A stretch of DNA of 64,000 nt from Candidatus Rhodoferax randersensis (GTDB lineage: Bacteria > Pseudomonadota > Gammaproteobacteria > Burkholderiales > Burkholderiaceae_C), in contig JADKEH010000007.1 in the NCBI GenBank assembly GCA_016718155.1, forward strand, positions 124,001-188,000, in the 5' to 3' direction. Numbering within the stretch: position 1 is the first letter of the stretch; every line of letters begins with the position of its first letter. The notes below the pieces were generated by a model that was given only the letters and a program-made list of their open reading frames with translations, searched no databases and was not told the origin of the DNA. The position numbers and the translations under genes are program-made. This document shows positions 28,203 to 38,275 of this stretch, in pieces.

Positions 28203-29390
28203 TCAGCCCAGCTTGCAGCCCGCACCGCTGTCGGCCAGGGCCTTGGCGGCGATGCCCAGCACCTTGTTCTCTTTGTTCTCGACCACGCGCAGGTAGATGT
28301 CCTGCACCGGGTTGTGGGCCTTGCTCATGGTCCACTTGCCACGCGGGCTGTCGATGGTGGCGGATTCCAGCGCCTTGTACAGGGCCACTTTGCTGGACAG
28401 GTCGCCCTTGACGGCGGCTGCCCCCTGGGCCAGCAGCAGGCCGGTGTCGTAGCCCTGCATGGCGTACACGTCGGGCTGCATGCGGTAGGTCTTGGCGTAG
28501 GCCAGGCGGAACGCCTTGTTGCGCGGCGTGTCCAGTGAGTCGCTGTAGTGCATGGTGGTGATGATGCCGTCGGCCGCCGCTCCGGCCGCGTCAAGCACGC
28601 CTTCGGTCAGGAAGCCCGAGCCGTAGAGCGGAATCTTGCCCTTCAGGCCGGCGGCCGCATAGTCGCGAATGAACTTGGCCGCGCCGCCGCCGGCAAAGAA
28701 GCAGGCCACGGCGTCGGGCTTGAGCGAGGCGATCTCGGTCAGCAGCGCCTGGAATTCAACATTTGGGAAGGGCAGGCCGAGCTCCTTGATGATGGTGCCA
28801 CCGGCTGCGGTGTAGCTTTCTTTGAAGCCTTCGAACGCTTCCTCTCCGGCGGCGTACTTCCAGGTGATCCAGACCGCCCTTTTGTGGCCCTTGTCCACCA
28901 TGGCCTTGCCCAGCGCGCGTGTCGGCTGCGAGTTGGTGAAACTGGTGCGAAACACATTGGGCGCACACAGGCTGCGTGTGGCGGCGTGCGCGCCAGCATT
29001 GGGAATCAGGCTGAGCACGCCGGTGTCGCGCGCCACTTTCTGGATGCCCATTTGCACGCCCGAGTGCACGGTGCCCACGATCACGTCGACCTTGTCGCGT
29101 TGCACCAGCTTGCTGGCGTTTTCCACACCCTTGGAGGGGTCGGACTCGTCATCGACCTTGAAGAACTCGATCTCGCGCCCGCCGAGCTTGCCGCCTTGCT
29201 CGTTGATGGCCATGCGAAAACCATTTTCGATGGCGACGCCGAGTTGGGCAAAGGTGCCGGTGTAGGGCAGCATCAGGCCGACGCGCACCTTGCCGGGTTG
29301 GGCCTGGGCCACTTCGGGCAACAGCAGGCCGGTGGAGGCGGCGCCCAGCAGTGCGGCGCTTTGGGACAGAACAATTCGGCGTGAGGTCAT
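28203..29390 (-). CDS. livK: ABC transporter substrate-binding protein LivK type (aromatic acid candidate)
   Basis: A 395-residue periplasmic binding protein. Its signal peptide (residues 1-30) carries a twin-arginine-like SRRIVLSQSA followed by a hydrophobic stretch, so Tat export is possible but not certain. The mature part begins KVRVGLMLPYTGTFAQLGVAIENGFRMAINEQGG, the type I periplasmic-binding fold of the Leu/Ile/Val family, and sub-family features match aromatic-compound binding proteins more than LivJ (inference). It is the first gene of livKHMGF, and its start faces boxC across 260 bp. The ligand is probably benzoate or a related acid. Confidence 0.85.
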   Translation of the reverse strand: MTSRRIVLSQSAALLGAASTGLLLPEVAQAQPGKVRVGLMLPYTGTFAQLGVAIENGFRMAINEQGGKLGGREIEFFKVDDESDPSKGVENASKLVQRDKVDVIVGTVHSGVQMGIQKVARDTGVLSLIPNAGAHAATRSLCAPNVFRTSFTNSQPTRALGKAMVDKGHKRAVWITWKYAAGEEAFEGFKESYTAAGGTIIKELGLPFPNVEFQALLTEIASLKPDAVACFFAGGGAAKFIRDYAAAGLKGKIPLYGSGFLTEGVLDAAGAAADGIITTMHYSDSLDTPRNKAFRLAYAKTYRMQPDVYAMQGYDTGLLLAQGAAAVKGDLSSKVALYKALESATIDSPRGKWTMSKAHNPVQDIYLRVVENKENKVLGIAAKALADSGAGCKLG

Positions 29391-29650
29391 GGAAGGCTCC
29401 TGATGTGAGCGGGCGCGCGAGGGTCGGCGCCAACAGGCAAATGGTAGTCCGGCGCGAGGAGCCGCAGGCTAGTGATAAACCCGTAAATAGGTATCGGCAT
29501 GCATAAATCAAATGCCCGGGGGCGTCGCGGGGTTGGCGGGTACCGGCGGTGTTTGGTGGGTTAAATCGGCATCGGCCTGCAAGAATTAGAAAAAGCCACT
29601 ATTATTTGCTCCACACAGCATCCCATTGACTAAGCACCGAGGAGAGCCCT
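29391..29650. promoter_or_regulatory. divergent control region livK / boxC
   Basis: This 260-bp region separates the divergent transporter and catabolic operons and must hold both promoters. On the plus strand a candidate pair CTGCAA (29577-29582) and TATTAT (29600-29605) has a 17-bp spacer. A 5-bp-arm palindrome GGCAT-N11-ATGCC lies at 29496-29516 in an AT-rich patch and is a possible operator. boxC has a good ribosome site (GAGGAG, 6 bp). The BoxR regulator that usually controls box genes is not encoded in the window. Confidence 0.45.
29577..29605 (+). promoter_or_regulatory. boxC: candidate boxC promoter
   Basis: The -35-like CTGCAA matches the consensus at three of six positions. The -10 TATTAT matches at five of six, and the spacer is 17 bp. 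It lies about 46 bp upstream of the boxC ATG in the most AT-rich part of the divergent region. Confidence 0.4.
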
Positions 29651-31309
29651 ATGACCGATATCACCCGTGTGGACTACCAGACCCACCCCTCGCGTTACCG
29701 CCACTGGAAGCTCGCCGTGGACGCACGGGTGGCCACGCTCAGCCTGGATGTGGCCGAGGACGCCGGTATCCGCGAGGGCTACAAGCTCAAGCTCAATTCC
29801 TACGACCTGGGCGTGGACATCGAGCTGGCTGACGCGGTGCAGCGTATTCGTTTTGAACACCCGCAGGTCAGCGTGGTGGTGCTCACCAGCGCCAAGGACC
29901 GCGTGTTCTGCTCGGGCGCCAACATCTTCATGCTGGGCTTGTCGACGCACGGCTGGAAGGTGAATTTTTGCAAGTTCACGAACGAGACACGCAACGGGCT
30001 GGAGGACTCCAGCCGCCATGGTGGCTTGAAGTTCATCGCCGCGGTCAACGGCGCATGCGCGGGTGGTGGCTACGAGTTGGCGCTGGCCTGCGACGACATC
30101 CTGCTGGTGGACGACCGGTCATCGTCCGTGTCCCTGCCGGAAGTGCCGCTGCTGGGTGTGCTGCCGGGCACTGGTGGCCTGACCCGCATGACCGACAAGC
30201 GCCACGTACGCCACGATCTGGCCGATATCTTCTGCAACACCTCCGAGGGGGTGCGTGGCCAGAAGGCCAAGGACTGGCGCCTGGTGGACGAAGTGGCCAA
30301 GCCGGCCGTGTTTGCGCAGACGCTGCAGGAACGCATTGCCGCGCTGTCCGCGCAAAGTAGCCGCCCGATTGACGCCAAGGCCGTGGTGCTGGCGCCGCTG
30401 CAACGCCGGGACGACGAGCAGGGCGTTCACTACCAACATGTGGACGTCACGATTGACCGCGCCAAGCGCAGCGCCACCGTGCTGGTGAAGGCGCCCGCCA
30501 CCGTGCAGCCGGCTGACCTGGCCGGCATTGAGGCGCTGGGCGCGGCCTGGTGGCCGCTGGCGATGGCGCGTGAACTGGACGACGCGATCCTGCACCTGCG
30601 CACCAACGAGCCCGATATCGGCACCTGGATTCTCAAGACCGAAGGCGACTCCGCGCGGGTGCTGGAAGTGGACGCCAGCCTGCGCACGCATGGCGAACAC
30701 TGGCTGGTGCGGGAGACCGTGGGCCTGCTGCGGCGCACGCTGGCGCGGCTGGATGTGTCCTCGCGTTCGCTGTTTGCGTTGATTGAGCCGGGCTCGTGTT
30801 TTGCGGGTGTGCTGGCCGAGCTGGCGTTCTGCGCCGACCGCAGCTACATGGCGCATTTTCCCTCTGATGCGGCGCGCGAGCCCAAACTGACGCTGACGCC
30901 AAGTAATCTGGGCTTGTACCCGATGGTCACGGCGCAGTCGCGTCTGGCACGGCGCTTTTATGAGGAGGCCGAACCGATGGCCGCCTGCGCCGAGGCCAGC
31001 GGACGCCCACTGACGGCGCTGCAGGCCCTCGAGCTGGGATTGGTCACTGCCGCACCAGACGATCTGGATTGGGCCGACGAGATTCGCCTGGCGCTGGAAG
31101 AACGCGCCGCCATGTCGCCCGACGCGCTGACCGGGCTGGAAGCCAACCTGCGTTTTTGCAGCAAGGAGACCATGGAGACACGCATCTTCGGACGCCTGTC
31201 AGCCTGGCAGAACTGGATTTTCGTGCGGCCCAACGCCAGCGGACCCAAGGGCGCGCTCAAGGTCTACGGCAAGGGCGAGAAGTCCGCCTTCGATCTCAAC
31301 CGCGTTTGA
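29651..31309 (+). CDS. boxC: 2,3-epoxybenzoyl-CoA dihydrolase BoxC
   Basis: A 552-residue enoyl-CoA hydratase/isomerase superfamily enzyme of the BoxC type. It opens the ring of 2,3-epoxybenzoyl-CoA by adding two waters, giving 3,4-dehydroadipyl-CoA semialdehyde and formate. The crotonase-fold region carries CSGANIFMLG and AAVNGACAGGGYELALACDDILL near residues 88-160, where the oxyanion hole forms. The length is typical of BoxC (about 550), about twice a normal crotonase. The start ATG has GAGGAG 6 bp upstream. It is the first gene of boxC-boxB-boxA and is intact. A hairpin-forming repeat lies between it and boxB. Confidence 0.93.
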   Translation: MTDITRVDYQTHPSRYRHWKLAVDARVATLSLDVAEDAGIREGYKLKLNSYDLGVDIELADAVQRIRFEHPQVSVVVLTSAKDRVFCSGANIFMLGLSTHGWKVNFCKFTNETRNGLEDSSRHGGLKFIAAVNGACAGGGYELALACDDILLVDDRSSSVSLPEVPLLGVLPGTGGLTRMTDKRHVRHDLADIFCNTSEGVRGQKAKDWRLVDEVAKPAVFAQTLQERIAALSAQSSRPIDAKAVVLAPLQRRDDEQGVHYQHVDVTIDRAKRSATVLVKAPATVQPADLAGIEALGAAWWPLAMARELDDAILHLRTNEPDIGTWILKTEGDSARVLEVDASLRTHGEHWLVRETVGLLRRTLARLDVSSRSLFALIEPGSCFAGVLAELAFCADRSYMAHFPSDAAREPKLTLTPSNLGLYPMVTAQSRLARRFYEEAEPMAACAEASGRPLTALQALELGLVTAAPDDLDWADEIRLALEERAAMSPDALTGLEANLRFCSKETMETRIFGRLSAWQNWIFVRPNASGPKGALKVYGKGEKSAFDLNRV

Positions 31310-31363
31310 TACACGTGGCCTGCCAAGGATTGGGAAGATGCAAACCCGCCAGCCCGTGAGGCC

Positions 31364-31440
31364 CGTCATTGCGAGCGCAGCGCGGCAATCCACCGTCGTG
31401 TGCCGCAGACATGGATTGCCGCGCTGCGCTCGCAATGACG
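31364..31440. repeat. 29-bp perfect inverted repeat between boxC and boxB
   Basis: The left arm 31364-31392 and right arm 31412-31440 are perfectly complementary over 29 bp with a 19-nt loop. It is a member of the GTCATTGCGAGCG dispersed repeat family, inserted in the 210-bp gap of the box operon. In mRNA it would form a very stable stem that could act on decay or partial termination between boxC and boxB. Confidence 0.92.
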
Positions 31441-31519
31441 ATCCCTGCGGTTCGCTGATACCCCTTCATTAGTCGCGCCAACACTTCAATAGTCACTCCA
31501 TCACTCAAGGAAGCCAATC

Positions 31520-32947
<1,428 letters not shown>

Positions 32948-33089
32948 CAAGTGCGGCAGTTGCACCAGGACGGTTTGCACGTCACCGCGCGATTTTCAGC
33001 CGCGGCCCTCCACGGTGGTGTTGCACCGACAGGGCTTGCCGCGCAACGCGCACAATGAAGACACACCACTGTTTGGAAGGCCCAGCATC

Positions 33090-34345
33090 ATGAACGCGCC
33101 TGTGGCATCAGCCATGTTGAAGCAGCATCTGATCGACCCGGAGATCTGCATCCGCTGCAATACCTGCGAAGACACCTGCCCGATCAAGGCGATCTCGCAC
33201 GACAGCCGCAACTACGTGGTGGACGCCAGCATCTGCAAGGCCTGTTTGGCCTGCATTGCACCGTGTCCAACCGGGGCGATCGACAACTGGCGCCTGCTGC
33301 CGCCCGAGCGCGCCTACACCTAAGCGAACAACTGGGCTGGGACGAACTGCCGGCCGAGGACGCCAGCGGCAGCGCGCAGCCTGGCGCTGCCGCCACCGCG
33401 CTGCAAGAACCGCTGGTGGTGGTTGCAGCGGCCCAGCCGCTCGCCACCGCAGCCGTTGCCGCCACGCTCAGCGCCAGCGTGCCGCCGTGGTCCGCGGCGC
33501 ATCCCTACCTCAACCTGTATGGCCCCAAGGCGCCGGTCAGCGCCACGGTGGTGGGCAACTTCAAGGTGACGCATGGCGCGCCCGACAGCGACACGCACCA
33601 TGTGATGCTGGACTTCGGTGCCATGCCGTTCCCGGTGCTAGAAGGCCAGTCGCTGGGCGTGGTGCCGCCCGGCGCGGACGCCACGGGACGACCGCACCAC
33701 GCGCGCCAGTATTCGGTGGCCAGCCCGCGCAACGGCGAGCGCGCCGGCTACAACAACCTGTCGCTGACCGTGAAGCGGGTCACGCTGGACCACCAGGGCC
33801 AGCCGGTGCGCGGCGTGGGCTCCAACTACCTGTGTGACGCCAAGGTAGGGGACCAGGTGCAGGTGATCGGCCCGTTTGGCGGCAGCTTCCTGATGCCCAA
33901 CCATCCCGGCTCCAACCTGCTGATGATTTGCACCGGCACCGGCTCGGCCCCGATGCGCGCCATGACCGAGTACCGCCGACGCCTGCAGGGCAAGGTGGCG
34001 GGCGGACGCCTGATGCTGTTCTTCGGCGCACGCACGCAGGAGGAGTTGCCTTACTACGGCCCCCTGATGAAGCTGCCCAAGGACTTCATCGACATCAACC
34101 TGGCCTTTTCGCGCACGCCCGGCGCACCCAAGCGTTATGTACAGGACCTGCTGCGCAGCAGAGCCGCTGAGGTGGCGGCGCTGCTGGCGGATGCCAACAC
34201 CTGTGTCTACGTCTGCGGCCTCAAAGCCATGGAGGCGGGCGTGGCTGCGGCCCTGCACGAAGTCGCCGTCGGCCACGGCTTGGTCTGGGACGATTGCCTG
34301 AGCCAGATGCAGCGCGAGGGGCGCATTCATTTCGAGACCTATTGA
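33090..34345 (+). CDS. boxA: benzoyl-CoA 2,3-epoxidase reductase BoxA, frameshifted in this sequence
   Basis: BoxA passes electrons from NADPH to BoxB. The N-terminal 77 residues hold two ferredoxin motifs, C20-C23-C26-C30 and C49-C52-C55-C59, both followed by proline. Reading then stops at TAA 33321-33323. In the frame two bases along, the protein continues at once with SEQLGWDELP and the complete ferredoxin reductase part, including RQYSVASPRNGE for FAD and MICTGTGSAPMRAM for NADPH. Restoring one missing base near 33320 gives 418 residues, a normal BoxA length. The break is either a true mutation or a sequencing error; two other genes here show the same kind of one-base loss. Confidence 0.88.
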
Positions 34346-34601
34346 CACACGCTGCGGGCCAACGTCGAGCTGTTGCAGGCCGAGTTCGACTGGCTCAGGG
34401 CTGGCTTGCACCATGGCCGTGCGGCGCGCCTGCGGGTGGAGAAACTCGATGCCCGGACCATGTACGCAACACGAGTAGGGGAAATCTCCCTGCAACCGAT
34501 CTGACATGAGGGAAGGTTAGAATTCTCGGTGTTCTCCCTGGGCTTGCTTGGGCCGTTGGCCAAGAGGATCGCCAGTGGCCAGGGCACCCCCGAGGATAGT
34601 G
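34346..34601. other. 256-bp gap after boxA; open frame without start, no function seen
   Basis: Directly after the boxA stop, in the same frame, 52 codons remain open to TGA at 34502-34504. Their translation (for example LRANVELLQAEFDWLRAGL) looks protein-like, but it has no start codon before an internal ATG and matches no family I recognise. It may be the remnant of a gene end. The rest of the gap holds the ribosome site of the next gene. Confidence 0.35.
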
Positions 34602-35852
34602 ATGAAACGTGTTGATGATTTCCGGCTGAAGTTCGGAAAAAAAGAGCTGGTGCCGATCATGATTGGTGGCATGGGCGTCGATATTTCGACTGCGGAATTG
34701 GCCCTCGAAGCGGCCCGGCTAGGTGGCGTTGGCCACATCTCGGATGCGATGGTCACCGATGTGTCAGACAAGCGCTTTGACACCAAGTTCGTGCGTGACC
34801 GCACGCGGCTTTACAAGTACAACATCAACAACTCGGACAAGTCACTTATCAAGTTCAACCTTGATGAACTGGCCGAGGCAGCGCGTCGTCACGTTGGCAA
34901 GACCATGGAAGCCAAAAAGGGCGACGGCATGGTGTTTGTCAATTGCATGGAAAAGCTCACCATGGGCAGCCCGCGCGAGACGCTGCAGGTGCGCCTGAAG
35001 GCTGCGCTGGATGCGGGCATTGACGGCATCACCCTGAGCGCCGGGCTGCACCTGGGTTCGTTTGCGCTGATGGAAGACCACCCGCGCTTTCGCGATGCCC
35101 AACTGGGCATCATTGTCTCGTCGGTGCGCGCGCTGCAACTGTTTCTGCGCAAAAGCGCGCGTCTGAATCGATTGCCTGACTACATCATTGTCGAAGGGCC
35201 GTTGGCCGGTGGTCATCTGGGCTTTGGCATGGACTGGGCGCAGTTCGACCTGGCCACCATTGCGGCCGAGATCGTGCAGTTCCTCAAGGCCGAGCAGCTT
35301 GACATTCCCCTGATCGCCGCTGGCGGCGTGTTCACCGGATCGGACGCGGTGTCCTTCCTGCAAGCGGGTTGTGCGGGCGTGCAGGTGGCGACCCGCTTCA
35401 CGGTGGCCAAGGAGTGTGGCTTGCCGGCCAAAGTCAAGCAGGAGTACTTCCGGGCCAGCGAGGCCGACATTGTGGTCAACACCCTGTCGCCCACCGGCTA
35501 CCCCATGCGCATGCTCAAGAACACACCCGCCATTGGCGCGGGTGTGCGCCCGGGCTGTGAGTCATACGGCTACTTGCTCGATGGCGATGGCAATTGCGCC
35601 TACATCACGGCCTACAACCGTGCGGTGGCGGCCGATCCCGAGGCCAAGGTGGTGGTGGTATCGGACAAGACCTGCTTGTGCACCCACATGCGCAACTACA
35701 ACTGCTGGACATGCGGGCACTACACCTACCGCCTGAAGGACACCACGAACCGTCTGGACGATGGCACCTATGCGGAGCTGAGTGCCGAGCACATCTTCCG
35801 CGACTACCAGTACAGCGTGGACCACCAGGTGCTGCTGCCCACGGCAGCCTGA
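34602..35852 (+). CDS. nitronate monooxygenase-like flavin oxidoreductase
   Basis: A 416-residue TIM-barrel flavoprotein of the NMO / 2-nitropropane dioxygenase superfamily. FMN-binding features are the start PIMIGGMGVDIS, IIVEGPLAGGHLG near residue 205, and the phosphate loop LIAAGGVFTGSDAVSFLQAGCAGVQVATRF near 245-275. A C-terminal extension holds CLCTHMRNYNCWTCGHYTY, four cysteines that could bind a metal, which is not part of the core family. GAGGA lies 6 bp before the ATG at 34602. It follows boxA by 256 bp and may belong to the same locus, but related proteins act on very different substrates (nitronates, enoyl-ACP, quinones), so the substrate is open. Confidence 0.75.
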   Translation: MKRVDDFRLKFGKKELVPIMIGGMGVDISTAELALEAARLGGVGHISDAMVTDVSDKRFDTKFVRDRTRLYKYNINNSDKSLIKFNLDELAEAARRHVGKTMEAKKGDGMVFVNCMEKLTMGSPRETLQVRLKAALDAGIDGITLSAGLHLGSFALMEDHPRFRDAQLGIIVSSVRALQLFLRKSARLNRLPDYIIVEGPLAGGHLGFGMDWAQFDLATIAAEIVQFLKAEQLDIPLIAAGGVFTGSDAVSFLQAGCAGVQVATRFTVAKECGLPAKVKQEYFRASEADIVVNTLSPTGYPMRMLKNTPAIGAGVRPGCESYGYLLDGDGNCAYITAYNRAVAADPEAKVVVVSDKTCLCTHMRNYNCWTCGHYTYRLKDTTNRLDDGTYAELSAEHIFRDYQYSVDHQVLLPTAA

Positions 35853-35941
35853 TCACATGGCGGCGCCTCATGCCGTCTACGCTTTATTGACGGGTACGGC
35901 GCGCCCGATTGGCTGACGGTAAGATGGTCGCCTAGCCCGCC

Positions 35942-38275
35942 ATGACCATGTCCGTCCCGCCCCCGACCGACAACGCCGCAGCCGCCGCTGGCGCAGCGCG
36001 GGGGCGTGCCTTTCGCGAGTGGGTGTTTCTGGTGCTGGCGCTGCTGCTGATGGCGGCGCTGTGGGCAACCGAGCGCTACACCGCCTATCACCAGACCGGT
36101 GTACACGAGCGTGATCGCTTGTTCGCTCAGGCGCGTTCCGTGGATGACAGTCTTCAGCGGCAGTTGCAGCGCCTTGACAAGCTGTTGGCGGTGGTGGCCG
36201 AAGAGCCAGTGCCCGCAGCCGACGCGGCTGGCGATTTATCGCGACGCCTGCGCCGCTACCTGTCCTTGTCGCCAGGTCTGCGCGAATTGCTGCGGCTCGA
36301 TGCACAGGGGCGGGTGATCGAAGCCAGCCAGCCCGAACGCGTGGGCACCAGCCTGGCTGACAGTGCGGCCTTCAAGCGGACGATCGAGCGAGCGCCGTCC
36401 AGCTTTGCCGAACCCACGGCACTGGCCTACAGTCATCAAGGCAGTCAGTTGCTGACGCTGTCTCGGGTGGTGCAGGACACCAGCGGGCGTGGTGTGGGTT
36501 TGGTATCGGCCGTGGTTGAGCCCGAGTTCTTTGCCGGCATGCTGGCCTCTGCGCCGTATGCACCGGATATGTCGGCCGTGATCGCCTTCGTGGAGGGACG
36601 GGTCTGGTTGACCTCACCGCCGCACATTTGGGGGCCCGAGCTGGATTTGGCCACTGCGCTGGCGGCTTTCAAACCGTGGCGCGAGGCGGCGGTGCTGGCT
36701 CCGGTGTCCTGGGGTTTGGGCATGGGCCCGGCAACAGGCAAGGCCGGTGCGCTGCGCCAGGTCGGCAAGACGGGCGACACCGGCATGGTGCTGGTGCTGC
36801 AACGCGAGCGTGCGCAGGTGTACGCGCAGTGGTGGGTCCAGACCTACTGGATTGGTGGCAGCTACCTGTTGATCAGCGCCTTGCTGGCGCTGAGTCTGCG
36901 CTATCGCCAAGCGCGCCGCCAGTCGGTGGCGCAGGAGTCGTCCACCATCGAACGCATGGGGCGCGAGCACGCCGAGCGTATGGAACTCGCGCTGGGAGGT
37001 GCTGCGCTGGGTTTGTGGGATTGGCATGTGCCAAGCGGCCGAGTGGTGCGCGATCAGCGCTGGTGTGCGCAGGTGGGCTATGGCTTGCGTGAAGTCGCCC
37101 CGACCCTGGCGGGCTGGGAGGCAATGTTGCATCCGGATGACCGTGCGGCCATCAACATGGCACTGAGCCAGCACATGAGCGGCGTGACCGAAGTGTGCGA
37201 ATTTGAGTACCGGATGCGCCATAAGGCCGGTCACTGGGTCTGGATTCAGTTGCGTGGCAAGGTGATGGAGCGCGATGCCAGCGGTGCCGCGCAGCGCATG
37301 TTGGGCACGCATCTGGACATCTCGCTGCGCAAGCATGCCGAGGCTGACTTGCGCCAGAGCCGGGCGCTGGTGCGCACGCTGATCGAGACCATTCCGGACA
37401 TGATCTGGCTCAAGGACGTGGACGGTGTTTACCTGGACTGCAACCCGGCGTTTGAGCGCCTGTGGAACAAGCCGCGCGCCCAGATTGTTGGCAAGACCGA
37501 TCTCGACTTTGTTACCGCCGAGGCCGCGGCGATGTTTCGTGAGCTGGACCGCGCCGCCATGGCCACCGATGCCGCGATCGTGTACGAAGACTGGAAGACC
37601 CTCGCCGTGGATGGCACGCGCGGTGTCTACGAATCGGTCAAGAAGGCCATGCGTGATCCACAGGGGCGCGTCATCGGCGTGATGGGCATCTCGCGGGATA
37701 TCAGCCAGCGCAAGCGCGATCAGCAGGAGATTCACCGGCTGGCGTTTCACGATGCCCTGACCGGCTTGCCCAATCGGCGTTTGTTGGAGGACCGTCTGCA
37801 GCGGGCCCTGCTGGCGAGTGCGCGGGGTGGACAGTTTGGCGCGGTGCTGTTCATGGACATTGACAACTTCAAGGCCCTTAACGACCGGCTGGGACATGAT
37901 GCCGGGGATATGTTGCTGAAGATTGTTGGACAGCGCTTGATGGCCCACGTGCGAGCGCAGGATACGGTGGCGCGATTGGGCGGCGACGAGTTCGTGGTGG
38001 TGCTGGCGGAGTTGAGCATCGACGAAGTGGCGGCCGTGGCGCAAGCGCAGTCGGTTGCCGAGAAGATCCTGGCCGCGCTCAACGCGCCCTTCACGCTCTC
38101 CGGCCACGACTGCCTCAGCACGCCCAGTATCGGGTTGGTCATGTTCAAGGGTGTGGCCGTCACGGTCGAGGAGATCCTGAAGCAGGCCGATCGCGCGATG
38201 TACAAGGCCAAGGGCGCCGGGCGCAACACCATGCGCTTCTACAACTCGGCGTCGAGTGACCTGGGCAGCGCCTGA
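35942..38275 (+). CDS. membrane diguanylate cyclase with periplasmic sensor and PAS domains
   Basis: A 777-residue sensor. TM1 (about 26-42) and TM2 (about 302-322) enclose a periplasmic ligand-binding domain of about 260 residues, probably a double-Cache fold. Two PAS domains follow (about 340-470 with a PAC segment, and about 480-600 containing DMIWLKDVDGVYLDCNPAFERLW), then a GGDEF domain with intact motif GGDEF at 680-684 and FMDIDNFKALNDRLGHDAGD. No EAL domain is present. It should produce c-di-GMP in response to a periplasmic signal. The start may be ATG 35942 or 35948. The stop overlaps the next start (TGATG), so the pair is coupled. Confidence 0.87.
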   Translation: MTMSVPPPTDNAAAAAGAARGRAFREWVFLVLALLLMAALWATERYTAYHQTGVHERDRLFAQARSVDDSLQRQLQRLDKLLAVVAEEPVPAADAAGDLSRRLRRYLSLSPGLRELLRLDAQGRVIEASQPERVGTSLADSAAFKRTIERAPSSFAEPTALAYSHQGSQLLTLSRVVQDTSGRGVGLVSAVVEPEFFAGMLASAPYAPDMSAVIAFVEGRVWLTSPPHIWGPELDLATALAAFKPWREAAVLAPVSWGLGMGPATGKAGALRQVGKTGDTGMVLVLQRERAQVYAQWWVQTYWIGGSYLLISALLALSLRYRQARRQSVAQESSTIERMGREHAERMELALGGAALGLWDWHVPSGRVVRDQRWCAQVGYGLREVAPTLAGWEAMLHPDDRAAINMALSQHMSGVTEVCEFEYRMRHKAGHWVWIQLRGKVMERDASGAAQRMLGTHLDISLRKHAEADLRQSRALVRTLIETIPDMIWLKDVDGVYLDCNPAFERLWNKPRAQIVGKTDLDFVTAEAAAMFRELDRAAMATDAAIVYEDWKTLAVDGTRGVYESVKKAMRDPQGRVIGVMGISRDISQRKRDQQEIHRLAFHDALTGLPNRRLLEDRLQRALLASARGGQFGAVLFMDIDNFKALNDRLGHDAGDMLLKIVGQRLMAHVRAQDTVARLGGDEFVVVLAELSIDEVAAVAQAQSVAEKILAALNAPFTLSGHDCLSTPSIGLVMFKGVAVTVEEILKQADRAMYKAKGAGRNTMRFYNSASSDLGSA

